Assembly (NCBI GenBank): GCA_015039365.1
Contig: WION01000121.1
Coordinates: 62,001-126,000, forward strand
DNA length: 64,000 nucleotides
Reading direction: 5' to 3'
Source: Amanita rubescens
Lineage: Eukaryota > Basidiomycota > Agaricomycetes > Agaricales > Amanitaceae
The notes under the pieces are model-generated. The model was not told the origin of the DNA, searched no databases, and saw only the letters and a list, made by a program, of their open reading frames with translations. The translations under genes were made by a program, and so were the position numbers. This document shows positions 41,322-54,900 of this stretch, one piece after another; the stretch's first letter is position 1; the number at the start of each line of letters is the position of its first letter.

Positions 41322-44138
41322 CTAACGTTGTTGGGTTTGCTTTAGAGCGGGGCGTAGTGGAGTCTTGGGTATCAACCGGTGGCCCATATCAATCCTCACG
41401 CATTTCTCGTTCATCCAGCCCTCCCCATATTCAGGATAATCTTCCAAGTCCTGTGGATATTCCTGTCCAGCAGGCGCAGGCCTATACAACCCATCATTCG
41501 TCCATAGCTGGTCTCTGCGAAAACGAGTCAACATAACATCCGTCGTTACCGGCGAACACGTACCCTCGTCGATTAAACCAGCCTTCTCTTCTCTGGGAAG
41601 CTAAGACAGGGGAGGGACAAATGAGGTTATCGTCCCACCGTACAGTTCGTGGGTTTGGCATAGTCCGCCTTCCGCCGCCCATCGACGGTTGCCTGGTAAC
41701 CGCGTCCGCCTTGAAAAAGGGAGGGGGAGGAGGGACGTCGCCATCCGAGTAACGTCTCTGAGGTTCAGGTGCAATCGCAGGCGGACGGGCAGTGTAAGAA
41801 GAATAGGGCTGATTCGCAGTTGCCGAGGTTGGGGTGGTTGAATCCCGACGACCCGAATAGCTGCCGTTACTGCTTAGAGATCGATCATCGTCAGAGTATC
41901 TTCTGCTCGGCCGCTGATAGATGCCCTGGGTTTCTACCGTGACGATGGGGGGACCACCGCGTGAATAGGACCGTGACATTTGATCGGCTTGGGGTGCTGA
42001 TGGTCTAGCTAGTGGCACAAGAGTCGGGGATATAATCGGGATTTCAGACGGCGGTGGGGGCTGTGATGTCGAGTCTCTTCTCCTGCGCGTTTTGTCGGTT
42101 GGAGAAAGTGTCGGGAATTTCGGACGGCAGTGGGGGCTGAGACGTCGAATCTTTCCTCCTCCGTTCATATTCATAGGGATTTTCCGTCGAAGTTGGAGTT
42201 GGGAGAGAAGAAGCGGCTAGACTGCTCCTTTTGCGCACGGTCCTGGCCATGGCGTGATGATTTTGATTTTTCCGAAGATCGCTCCTCGCGGGGACTCGAG
42301 CTGGTACCGTTGTTTTTGTCTGCACGATCGTAGCTAGAGCTAGACTTTTTATTCCGGCTCGAACCTTCCCGATCACTGCTTTCGGCTCCTTCCCGGGACG
42401 AACGTCCGGGCCTGTTCCCCGATGTCCTATTTTCCTCAACAGGGGCCAAGGTAGGGGAGGAAGTAGAGTTGTGTCTGGAGGGGGGTTGAGACCGGTCCGT
42501 GTTTGGAGTTTCCACTTTGGGGATGAATCTAGGCTCGTGCGGTGGAGAGGTGGAACTCGTGTTTTCAGGAACACGTTGTGCATCGTCAGGTGCCGCAGCC
42601 CGTCGCCTGTCCTTGGACTTGCGTGTAGAGGAGCTCCTTGTTACTTCCCCGTTCTCGTATTCGTCCGAGGAGTACTGGACGGCTACGACAGACGCAATTC
42701 CAACCGAAGACGGTGGAGAACGAATAGAAGTAGCCGGCTCAGCTTGAACTGATACGGAACCGCGCCGTTCGCGCCTGCTGCTGGAGGATTGCTTGGTCTG
42801 ATAGTGGTACTTGTTGCTCGGGAACATCGTTACGTTGTTGACCTTTCCTGTCATCGGGTAAAAGCTGTTTTGAGGGCATTTCCGGGGATCTTTGGACTAT
42901 CAGCACCTTCTCTGCGACCGGCGCACCCTCGGATGTGCCGTACATACGGGCCTGAGGAGGGGGTATAGGCAAAGGACGGGAATGAGGGTTTTCTGTTTCT
43001 CGATCACTTGCACGTCGAGATCGTGATGTCGGGTTGTATAATTCGTATGATATATCGGGGCTGTTCCAGGGAGTTGATGGAATTCTGCTTTCGTCTCCCA
43101 CTCGTTCAAAGGGGGAAGGAAATCATCGGCGTGGCGTGCAGGTGGAACAGCTGGCCGGTAGGAAGCGGAACCGTAGACGGGACGCCCATCTGAAGATCGA
43201 TTTTCGCGGTAGCTAGTTGAGCGCTGAAGCTCATCCGCGTACCGTATCTGTGTTGGGCTACTCGTGAGCGGTGCATCGGTAAATATTTGGCGAGCTGTAG
43301 AATCGCGTGGCACGGCAATGGGTGTGGCCATGTGTGGCATGGAGGGCACGAGGCCCGGCCCTGAGAGCGACCCCCGCCCTAATGTTCCATACATGGCAGA
43401 GGCCGCTGCATTATATTCGGCGTTTATCTTTGCTATTTTGTGAACATCGTCTTCTGATTCGACAGATAAGACAGATTCCGCATAAGGAACTTGGCCGGAT
43501 GGAGTGACCATTGCCAGTAGGCACGTTCCCACCTTCTCGCTTTGATGAAACACAGGGTGCCTGCGCGAATCGGTTTGCAAGCGAGCGTTATCATTTGACG
43601 GCCCTGACCGAAGAGAAGGATCTGAATCTGGAATGCTTAGCCGAGGCGTGCTGTACCCAGCGTCCGTGCGATTTCGGAAGTTGCTAGAATAAGCTGCTTG
43701 CGGTTGAGGTGAAGTGTTGGGTACGGAAGGAACGGGCATACGTGGGCTTCCCGAATCAACAGGAGAATTAGGGTTTGAGAAATCCGACCGGTCTGAGGCA
43801 AGCTCAGGCATAGATATCGAAGTATCGTCGGAAACGACGATAGAATAAGTAGTAGTGGGAGTCGAAATATGATCGTCATACGAGGAAGAATAAATATCCG
43901 ATATTGAAGAGAAAGGGTGTTCATAAATATAGTCGTCCGGAGGGAAATGCGAATAAATAGGATATTCAGGTGCAGGCTTTCTGTTGTCGGGGTCGGAGAA
44001 ATAACGGGGTGTACGTGACCTGTCGTCCGTTGTGAATGGTCGAGCATCGCCATACGAAGCATAATACCGGTTATCAGAGGGTGTCGATTGGTAGCCAGGA
44101 TCCAACTTGGCCGTTGCTGTGTATGACAGGGAGGACAT
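41322..44138 (-). CDS. Ser/Pro-rich low-complexity protein with conserved C-terminus; frame breaks
   Basis: Reads on the minus strand from ATG 44138 (MSSLSYTATAKLDPG). The first 340 or so codons are one frame, Ser/Tyr/Pro-rich, with an ordered block HQSEKVGTCLLAMVTPSG (about residues 200-217). The coding frame then changes near 43100 (to ...SRPLPIPPP), 42800 (to ...SVQAEPATS) and 42180. Not all changes coincide with good splice sites. The C-terminus is conserved-looking: RTVRWDDNLICPSPVLASQR, then, after an intron at about 41530-41560, DQLWTNDGLYRPAPAGQEYP and MGHRLIPKTPLR. Two imperfect 60-70 bp repeats code RRRKDSTSQPPLPSEIP and RRRRDSTSQPPPPSEIP. Function unknown; probably disordered except at the C-terminus. 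A missed exon structure or true frameshifts are both possible. Confidence 0.55.
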
Positions 44139-45147
44139 CACTGGTGCCCTAAAAACGCGGAAAGATGCTCCATCCGCATAATACTTTGATGAATGAGGTC
44201 AATATGGAACACGATAATATGAGCGAGTGAATGTTCACCTTTTTCTGGGCGTTTTGTGCAGGACGTGACGAAGAGATGCCAGACATTGTGTTAGACCGTA
44301 CTGTCGTGAACATGGTATTAGGAAAAGATGCTCAGCATCGGGTAGAGGCATAGGAAGAGGGTATGGTCTATATGTACCTAAGGGTTTAGGTCACGTTCCG
44401 TACACGAGTTTGGACTTGTGTGATACATGTGGCAAGTACTCTCGCCACAGATCGCACTGGTGTGCCCGTTGGATACGCTACGTGTATGACTCGTCATAAC
44501 TTCCACTCAATGCGCGAAGCCGTCCATGTTAGGTGCGTGAAGCACAACAAGATGCTCATCCATCTGCAGGTATGACAGGAGCATTCCGACAACTGTTCCG
44601 ATGAATGCAATCAAATACTTGTGGCTTTCCTTCCATTTTCACGTCTCGTTCATTTAATTGAGGGACGAACTAGTATGCGGGAATTTGTTCGAACTTGGAA
44701 CCAAGCAGCAACACGAGACGAGCTTGTGCAATGTGAAAGACTGGTGAAGCGGTATCTGTAAAGGACACGTACCATCACGCAGTCGTAATAAATTGCTTTG
44801 CCCGTCGAGAAAGTGGATAGTTTTGATTCCCGGGTGAGCTGTGCCAAGCGCTGCAGGAGTGGACATGCACGTGGGTGATGGCCCGCGTGCATTGGCACAG
44901 GAAAGTAGAAGATCACCAATCTAAGCATCTGAGAAAGTGCAAATGACGTTCAACTAGGCAGGACCGGCTCTGAACTACGTTTTACCGTACTAGCGGAGTA
45001 GTAGGGCAACGGAGCGTGACTTAGAGTGGGCGTGACGCCGTGTGACGCTGTGGAAGGCGTTGCCAAATAAGAGACAACCAAGAAATTGTTGCGAGTCCAA
45101 CTGGAGACTTGTTGAGCTAGAGCTGGCGCGGTTATCTGGACATTGTC
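44139..45147. other. Divergent intergenic region upstream of CFT1
   Basis: About 1 kb. A possible untranslated 5' exon of the minus-strand gene lies around 44235-44320 (donor GTGAAC at about 44235, acceptor before 44150). Otherwise no gene. Confidence 0.35.
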
Positions 45148-48100
45148 ATGCATGCACTGAGGCACCAAATCCTTCCCCCGAGCGGCGTAGAGTTTGCCGC
45201 GAGCCTCAAACTGAGGCCGTCGACCTTGGGTCAATTACCAACACCCAGGCACGAGTTCGTCGCGAGAGCACTATGCAATGTGGTTGTCGCGCGCTCAAAT
45301 CTTCTCCGAATATTCGAGGTCCGTGAAGAGCTTGCCCCAATTCCGTCCCAAGCCGGGGATGAGCGCGAGAGGAAATCTAAAACCAGGAAGGGAACGGAAC
45401 CGGTGGAGGGCGAGGTTGAGATGGACGAACAGGGAGAAGGTTTCGTCAATATAGCCAAGGTGACTTTGGGATGCAATAGCTCACCGATTTGTATCTAATG
45501 AAACTGTCTATAGTCCGCCGGCTATAAAATTGCAGTAAATCCTCCCACCGTTACACGTCTGTTCCTCGTCAAGGAACATCGTCTTCACGGGCACGTCACG
45601 GGCTTGGCAGGTGTCAAGACAATAGCTTCATACGAAGACAAACTTGATCGTTTATTGGTTTCATTCAAGGACGCAAAAGTGAGTCGAGCATTCCAACTTC
45701 CAGAATACCCATGAATTGTTCCTTAGATCGCGCTGTTGGAATGGTCAGATACCGTTCAAGACCTCATAACCGTGTCGATCCATACCTATGAACGAGCACC
45801 GCAGCTGGTACGTGCCCCGTTCATGTTCCGTCACCCAACTGAGCGTGATTCAGGCTTCTCTCGATTCGCCGCTTTGTCGTTCCTTATTCCGCGTCGACCC
45901 CCTTTCTCGTTGTGCTGCACTTTCTCTTCCAAAAGATGCCATTGCTGTCTTACCATTCGTTCAGACACAAGTAGACCTTGACGTGATGGATCAAGATCAA
46001 CAGAACCGGTATGTTACCAGGATTAACTTACGGTCTTTATCAAATTAACCCATTGGTAGGGATATCCCGTATTCTCCAAGTTTCGTCCTCGATCTGCCGG
46101 CGGAAGTCGACCACAATATCCATAATATAATCGATTTTGCTTTCCTCCCAGGCTTTAATAACCCGACGGTGGCCTTACTATTCCAGCCTCAACAAACGTG
46201 GACAGGGTAAGTTTATTAGACATGAAACATCTTCTACATGTTCTAATTTCAAACCCAGACGTTTGAAGGAGTACAAAGACACAACCAAGCTGATATTCTT
46301 CACCCTCGATCTGACGGCTCAAAACTATCCCGTAATCACCTCCGTAGAAGGTCTTCCTTATGATTGCATCTCTCTACTTCCTTGTTCGACTTCTCTTGGA
46401 GGTGTGGTAATTATAGCAGGAAACTGCTTAATCTACGTCGACCAATCGTCTCGAAGAGTCGTTTTGCCCGTCAATGGATGGATGGCGAGAGTCAGCGATA
46501 TGCCGTTGCCTCAACTTCAAGGGGAAGATTTAACACGGAACTTGACGCTCGAAGGGTGTCGCTCGGCATTCGTTGACGACAAGACGTTCTTTGTTATTCT
46601 CAAAGACGGGACAATCTACCCAGTCGAAATCGTCGCGGACGGCAAACTAGTCTCAAAATTGAGAATGGCCCCGGCCTTGGCTCAGACAACTATTCCCTCC
46701 ATCGCCTTGAAGATGGAGGAAGACCATCTGTTCGTGGGGAGCAGCGTCGGACCTTCCGCGTTATTGAAAGCAGCTCACGTCGAAGAAGAAATCGAGGCTG
46801 ATGTTGATGTGCACCCTGCACTCGCTACCGTCGTGCCTGCCACGAGCATGCAGATTGATGATGAAGACGATGACGAAGGTATTTGTTTCATTTTCTCCTC
46901 TCTGGATCAGCCGCTGACGTCGGTGGCGCAGACATCTATGGTCCCTCGAAAGCAGACGAACCAGCTGCAAACGGGCCAACAGATGGCCGGAGCGCTGTTA
47001 GAAAGACGCGCACAGTAATCCATCTCTCGATATGCGACTCCATTCCTGCCCACGGCCCCGTAACAGATCTCGCTTTTTCACTTGCAAGAAACGGCGTGCG
47101 TTTCATTTCTTCCTTCCCGATAATACATTTGCCCCGGGTTCCCCGCACATGCGCAGCCCTGTCTTTTACCATATCAGTGGACTGACAATGTATGACGTTC
47201 CTTTTAGGACCGTTACGTCCCCGAGCTAGTAGCAGCCACAGGAACGGGGACGCTCGGAGGATTCACATTGTTCCAGGTCAGATCCATCAGATTTACCATG
47301 CAATATTGCGCCATTTAGGGCCATGCTGATTCGGTTAATGTGATTTGTAGCGGGATCTCCCTATTAGGACAAAACGCAAGGTTCATATCCTAGGCGGTGC
47401 GAGGGGCATGTGGTCCCTTCCTATTCGGCAGTCTGTCAGAGCGAGTGGGGGAATCTCATATGAGACGCCATCGCAGACGGAGAACGACACACTTATCATT
47501 AGCACGGATTCAAATCCGTCGCCTGGCGTTTCTCGAGTAAGCGTCTTTTTCAAATGGTGATGTTGGCGTTAAATTTGATACGGTGATATTACAGATTGCA
47601 AAACGGTCTGCAAAGGGAGATGTCACAGTTACGACTCGTATTCCAGACACAACGATTGGCTGTGGTCCGTTCTTCCAGCGAACGGCGATTCTGCAGGTTA
47701 TGACAAATGCCATCAGGGTTCTGGAGCCTGGTGCGTAATCCCATTCCACCTAGTTTTCTCGATATTCATTCGAGTTTCCCGCACAGATGGAACAGAACGA
47801 CAAGTCATTAAAGACATGGATGGGACAATTCCCAGACCAAAGATCAGAACGTGCAGTATATCCGATCCTTTCGTTCTCATCTTCCGAGAAGATGATACGA
47901 TCGGGCTGTTCATTGGTGAAACAGAACGAGGAAAAATCAGGCGAAAAGACATGTCGCCAATGGGTGACAAGGTAAGTCAACACCGCATGACATGTGCGCC
48001 GGTAATGAAACCGTGATTATGCCTGCTTTCTAGTCATCTCGTTATTTGTGTGGCTGCTTCTATCTGGATGCCACGAGTTTGTTCGATACTCAGTTCGAAG

Positions 48101-50714
48101 GAAGCCAGAATGCGGCGATCACAATGCAATCCGTCAGCATGGAAAGTCGAAGTCAGTGGCTTGTATTGTTGCGGCCTCAAGGCGTCATGGAGGTTAGTCT
48201 TATGAATTAATTATCGTAAAGGCATGATGATATACAATCGCTCAGATGTGGACTCTTCCCAAGTTAACCCTCACTTTTTCAAGCTTGGCAATCGCAACTC
48301 TTCAAAATGTTCTTACCGACTCGCATGATCCACCAGCACCATCTCCGCCCCTGGATCCACCACGCAAGTCACAGGAGCAAGACATAGAGCAGTTACTAGT
48401 ATCGCCTATAGGCGAGTCGTCCCCGAGACCTCATCTTTTCGTACGTTGTATGCTTTCTTCGATGATGACGTCTTTCCAACGAGAATTTCAAGGTTATTCT
48501 GCGCTCGGGCCAAATCGCCATCTACGAGGCATCCGCAGACAACGGGTCAGTACCGGAGGGTGGGGATGCAGACAACGACATGTCAGCCCGGCGAACATCT
48601 ACACTTAAGATCAAGTTCGTCAAAATTCTTTCCAAGGCCTTCGAGATTCAAAGAGCCGAGGAAAACGAGAAAAGCATCATCGCGGAACAAAAACGCATAT
48701 CCCGGACCTTTGTCCCTTTCACGAGCACGATTGGCTCCATCACTCTTTCTGGCATTTTCTTCACCGGAGACAATCCTAATTGGATCTTAGCTACCGACAA
48801 GGGGGGACTGCGTCTTTACCCTTCTGGGCATAACGTGGTGCACACGTTTACTGCCTGCTCGCTGTGGGAATCAAAAAGCGAGTTCTTGGTGTATACGGAC
48901 GAGGTAGGTTGAGAGTATTTTATGGTTTTGAGCCGGCTCATCTCACTATTTTAGGGCGGCCCGAGTCTCATAGAGTGGATACCTAACTACCAACTCGACG
49001 GGCCCTTGCCATTCCGATCCATGCCCTTCGGAAGAGCTTACTCCAACGTGGTGTTTGATCCCTCAACCCAATTGATCGTCGCCGCGTCTTCTTTGCAAGC
49101 GCATTTTGCGTCGTACGACGAGGATGGAGGCAGGTTATGGGAGTCGGACGGTAAGTTTGAACGTGAACTGATTCCTCGATTCTTGCTCAATTGATTACGG
49201 CTAGCGCCAAATATTTCTGATCCGATTTGTGACTGTTCGACGCTCGAACTGATCAGCCCTGAGCTGTGGGTCCCTATGGATGGGTAACGCAGTTCTCTTT
49301 TCCCTTGCTAATGGTCACCTGATCTGAAATTCAGGTTTGAGTTTGCGACGAACGAGTTTGTGAACGACATCACGATCGTAACTCTTGAAACAGCAAGCAC
49401 AGAAACAGGCACGAAGGATTACGTTGCGGTTGGCACAACGATAGACCGCGGAGAGGATTTAGCGGCCAAGGGTTGCGTATGTACCACTTTCAGTCGGGTA
49501 ACTGGGCTAAGAACTGATGACGAGCAATATCAAGACATACATTTTCGAAATTGTGGAAGTCGTACCGGATCCGTCTCAGAATCCCAAGCGATGGCACAAG
49601 CTCCGACTACTCTGCAGGGATGATGCGAAGGGGCCGGTCACTGCCGTCTGCGGGTTCCAAGGCTACCTCGTTTCTTCCATGGGACAAAAGGTGTGTACTA
49701 CGCTTCAGATTTTGATGGTGCCTACCACGTGGTTTTGTTTGGTACAGATCTTTGTACGCGCATTCGACTCGGATGAGCGCCTCGTGGGAGTTGCGTTTCT
49801 CGATGTAGGGGTGTACGTCACCTCTTTACGCACGTTGAAGAACTTGCTGTTGGTGGGCGACGCGGTTAAGAGCGTATGGCTTGTTGCTTTCCAGGCGAGT
49901 TCTCGTCTTCCCCCAACCTGAACTATCATGGACTTACCATTCCCTGAGGATAGGAAGACCCATACAAGCTAGTTCTCCTTGCGAAGGATACGGACCGAGT
50001 CTGCGTAACCTGTGCCGATTTTTTCTTCGCCAACGGAGAACTAGCGATCGTCACTGGAGACGAGGAAGGGATCCTCAGGATATATGAGTATAATCCAGCA
50101 GGTCTGTTAATCATTTTTGGTTGTCTTGCGGGTGCTGAATCAATGAATACTACAGACCCTGAATCACGCGATGGGCGTCATCTCCTACTAAGAACTGAGT
50201 TCCACGAACAATGCGAGTATCGTACGACGGTCCTCGTGGCTCGTCGAACGAAAGATGACCTTGCTATTCCCCAAGCGCGCCTAATCACTGGTGTGTAATA
50301 ACACCCATTTTCTCTGCATGATCCCTGATGCACCATTGTTAAAGGATCCCCCGATGGATCAATATCTAGCCTTACACCCGTTGATGAGACCGCCTTCAAG
50401 CGACTGCAACTACTCCAAGGCCAGCTAACTAGGAATATGCAACACGTTGCAGGGTTGAACCCAAAAGCTTTCCGGTGGGCAAATATTTGGCTATCATTGC
50501 ATGCGTACTCAATCGTCGTTGCTCCATATAAATCTTTAGTATTGTCCGGAATGACAAGGTGTCAAAGCCACTCTCAAAAGGAATATTAGACGGAAATCTG
50601 CTCAGACATTTTGAGATTTTACCAATTACCCGTCAGCAGGAAATCACGAAGGAGATAGGGATTGATAGACGGGCAGTGATTAAAGATTGGATTGGTATTG
50701 GTGGCTATTGGTGA
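45148..50714 (+). CDS. CFT1: Cleavage and polyadenylation specificity factor subunit 1 (CPSF160/Cft1)
   Basis: Starts MHALRHQILPPSGVEF with NVVVARSNLLRIFEV, the N-terminal beta-propeller signature. Exon 1 is 45148-45459; exon 2 from 45514 codes KEHRLHGHVTGL and LVSFKDAK, and the next ALLEWSDTVQDLITVSIHTYE. Later exons include PYSPSFVLDLP (about 46062), FLPGFNNPTVALLFQP, GLFIGETERGKIRRK (about 47900), LRSGQIAIYEA (about 48500), YTDEGGPSLIEWIP (about 48960), FEFATNEFVNDITIV, DSDERLVGVAFLD and the closing IVRNDKVSKPLSKGILDGNL to GGYW (stop 50712-50714). At least 18 exons, about 1400 residues. In the nucleus it scaffolds the pre-mRNA 3' processing complex and helps recognise the poly(A) signal. 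Single-copy housekeeping gene; I saw no lesion. Confidence 0.92.
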
Positions 50715-50729
50715 TAACATAAGTGATAG

Positions 50730-51959
50730 TTCTGTCTGGATAGATAGATTGCTACTGCTACACAGCTAAATGCATCTATTCAACACCTGTGGATACTGGA
50801 ATTTAAGCCAATTATGCTGGTCTCAAGGGCCTACTATCAGCTCTGAGCTTAGTAAATACATGGCCTCAGATCTGCCACTTGGTGGCCCACATCTACAAGT
50901 GGAATGACTACAAAAAACTACAAAGACTACATTAGAAGGTGTGGAATGGGGGTGAGCATAAAGTGCTCCTTAATTGTCTGCCTTGCATGTTGACCAAAAG
51001 CCCCAAAAGCACTATTAAGGGTAAATGAAGGCCTAGCAAATGGCAGGGATCAAACCCTGGGCCCAGATATTTTAAACTCAATTGTAAAGTCTGCATCCAG
51101 AAGAGCCAAAGACTCTGAGGCATTTGTATTGAGTCTCATAACAACAGCCTTGACAGTACATGAAGCACGTGATACAAGAAATTGGCAACATATTTGAAGA
51201 GACTTTGAGGATATCAGGGCAAATAGAAAGATAGAAGATCTGACATAAGGGATTGATTAAGTGGACTTAAAACCTAGTAAGTAGTTTGAACTTTGGAGAC
51301 TATATAAGTCAAGCACATACCATGAATAGTCATATCTAGATGACCTGATCATAGAGGAATCTCAGCAATTCATCATGACCAGAGGGTATGGATTCAGAGG
51401 TAATATGATTCTTCAGCTTCTCAACATAGCCTTCCCTTTTGAATTGGTTCAAAGCATCCACAATTGATTCTTTAAAGTGCTTTGCATTATAAAATGACAG
51501 TTTGCAAAGGATATTAGTTGCTGTTCAATATTAATCACATACATAAATAGAAACAAATGTGCAATATTACCAACTAATATGTGGCAGGCTGTCAAATGCT
51601 GGTTACAATAAGTTTGAATAGGCATAATAAAAATGGAATGATGATTACAGACTTACAGTCATGGCAGATTCATCTGCAGATTCATTTTGAAATAGAATGA
51701 GAAGCTCTGGCTGATGGTGAGGTGCAGTGAGACATTAGAATGCATTTCATTAGTGCACATACAATCTGATATGGAAATTAGTATGTCCAATATGGATTCT
51801 TCACTCCCGATTCCTCATCTAACATATTTTCAAAAGTTGGAGAAGAATGAGGCAGTGCCTAGGGAGAATTTTCATTGTGGCCTTACAAGCTTACATAAAA
51901 GAAATGTCACTAAAAAAGGGGAATGGGAATTCTCTAGGCCAACTTACCATCTATGAATT
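50730..51959. repeat. CpG-depleted non-coding block after CFT1
   Basis: AT-rich sequence without coding signal and with only two or three CG dinucleotides. CpG frequency drops sharply right after the CFT1 stop. Possibly an old, mutated transposon; no ends recognised. Confidence 0.5.
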
Positions 51960-54900
51960 TCATGTTAGATGTGGTATCTTAACAAAGTGAATTGATACTC
52001 ACCATCTGTTGTGAGCAGAACAGCGAGATGTGAAGAAATTGGTGAATAAAATGCAAGTTGTCACTCATTTCCTGTTGATTATGAGATAGTACATCTGAGG
52101 GAAGAATTGAAATGTTGCTTACAACCTATTGTTCATCATGAGACATGATGAGGGCTGCCAACAAAAGACTGGTATAACTCACAAACTGTTGGTCATGTGT
52201 TGAGATGGAATGTGACTGTCTGCAAAAGACACTCACTTCCTGTTGGTCATGAGATAAGATGCATATGATGAGCAGCAGTGTGGTGTCACTCACTTTCTGC
52301 ATGAGAAGTAATGAGGCTGCCTGACAAAAAATGCACAGTGCAGTTTCACTTACTACATTCTGTTGATCATGTCATGAGATGGAACAAAACTGTCTTGCAA
52401 AGGATAGTGTAGCATCACTTACTCCCTGTTGATTGTAGCATGAGATGTGACAAATGCCACCCAGAATACTTACAGGCTATTCAAGATGAGATAAGACACG
52501 ATTAACCTGGCAAGTAAAATATGGAACATTATTGCTCACTTCCTGTGACTGTCATGTACATAATAAGTTGATGAGACTCCCTACTACCTAAGATACTAAA
52601 GTGACACTTACCATTGTTTTGCCATCCTAGGGCAAACATAAAATGAGATCAATTGGAAAAAGAAAGCATATTGGTACTCACTGGGTTCTGGGATCAGATA
52701 CAATTAGAGTAGCTGACTCACAGACTGTTGGCAATGGGAAAATACTGCAGGGAAAATTACAATGAGGTTTCACTCACTGACTATCAATCATGTGATTTGA
52801 ATGCCTGTTAAAGGACAGTGCAGTGTCACTCACTAGCTGTTGGTTATAAAACAGAATAGATGGAATGAGACTGTCAGGCCCCAAAGTACACATCACTCAC
52901 ATCCTATTGGTTATTTATAATATTAAATGGGACTACCCAGCAAAAGATAGGACAACTCACATGCTGCTCATCAGTGAGTGTGATAAGATTAGACTATGTA
53001 GCAAAGGCAGTGGAGTATTCCTCACCAACTGGATGAGAGAATGAGATTGGAAGAGACTGCTTGCAAAAGACATTCACCACCTGTTGGTCATCACATGAGA
53101 CATAATGAGACTGCCAAGGAATGCAGTTTTACTTGCCATCTATGTAGAATGGTCATGGGATGAGCTGTTTATGAGAAAAAGGAAGTCCAATGCTACTTAC
53201 ATTCTAATTGTGATTTGATGAGATGTGATGAGACTGCCATAAAGTGTTACAATATTTCTCACTGACTGTTGGTCATAGAATATGATATGGTAAGACTATC
53301 TTACAATAGAGAGTAGTACAACTCACAATCTGTTGGACACGACCAATGATGATAAGCTTACTTCAAAGAACACTGCATTGCCCCTCATGTTCTATTGGTT
53401 GGATAAGATGCAAAAAGATGACTTCAGAAGACTGCAGTGTCACCCACAAACTGTAAATCATGGAGTGAGATGTTATAAGTCTGTCTGAGACAGTCCACTG
53501 TCATTACATTCTGTAGATTGTGGGATGGGATATGATTGGGTCTGCTTAGCAAATCATAGTGCACTTTCACTCACTTTCTATTGGTCATGGAATGAAGTAG
53601 AGTGAGGCTGCTGCATGGGAAAGCATGGTGCACTTCACTCACAGCCTGTTGGTCATAGGAAGATATATCATGTCACTAGAAAAAAAGGAAGTGTCACTCA
53701 CTCCCTGTTGGTCAAGGGGTGGAATGTGAAGATTGGTGAAAAAAAATTCAAGTTGTCACTCACCGTGACTGCCTGTTTAGCATTAGGACATGATAAGATG
53801 GCACATCTGAGGGAAGAAGTGAAATGCTCCTTACAAGCTATTGTTCATCATGAGACATGATGAAGGCTGCCCAACAAAAGACAGTGTTGTATAACTCATA
53901 AACTGCTTGTCATGTGTTGAGATGGGATGTGACTGCCTGCCAAAGACACTCACCCCCTGTTGGCCACAGGATAAGACATGTTGAGGAGTAGTGTGGTCAC
54001 CGTGGTGCCACTCACTTTCTGTTGTTCATGGAATGTGATGTGATGAGGCTGCCTGACAAACAATGGAGAAATGGGACAGTTTCACTTACTCTCTGTTGAT
54101 CATGTCATGAGATGAACTAAATGCCTTATGAATGATGGGTAGTGTCACTTACTTCCTGCTGATAATAGCCTGGGATTTGACAAATGCTGGCCAAAATGCA
54201 GCGTCACTCACGTGCTGGTGTCATAGGTGATATGAATGTCTGGTGAAAGACATTGGCATGATGGTACTTACAACCTGTTCAGCACGAGATGAGGTGTTAT
54301 GAATTGAGCAAGTAAAGTACTGAACATTATTGCTCACTTCCTGTGACTATGTAATGAGATGATGAGGCTCCATAATACCTAGCAAAAATACTGAAGTGTC
54401 ATCTACCTTTGTTAGGCCATCCTAGGGCAAACATACAATGAGAACTTCAATCAATGAAAGAAATCACATTGTTACTTACTAAGTTCTGGGATGAGATACA
54501 ATCAGAGTTTCCAGAAAAGATGGTGCAGTACTTCTTACTTGCTGTTCATCATGGGAGGAAATTTCTGAGATTTTCAGGCAGGGGAACTTTTGACAATGGG
54601 AAAATACTGTAGGGTAAATTACAATGAAGTTTTACTCACTGACTATCAGTCATGTGGTTAAGTGCCTGTTAAAATGCAGTGCAGTGTCACTCACCATCTG
54701 TTATAAAATAAATAGAATGAGACTGTCAGGCCCAAAATCACATTGCATTGTCACTCACCTCCTGTTGGTTATAGATAATATTAGACGGGACCACCCACCA
54801 GAAGACAGGACAGTGGCACTCACCAGCTGCTCATCAGTGGATGGGATAGGATTAGACTATGTGGCAACAACAGTGGAGTCATCCTCACAATCTGGATCAG

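Noticed and set aside
53615..53860. 81-codon frame within the satellite
   Set aside because: Chance opening in repeat sequence; unit-to-unit frame is not conserved.
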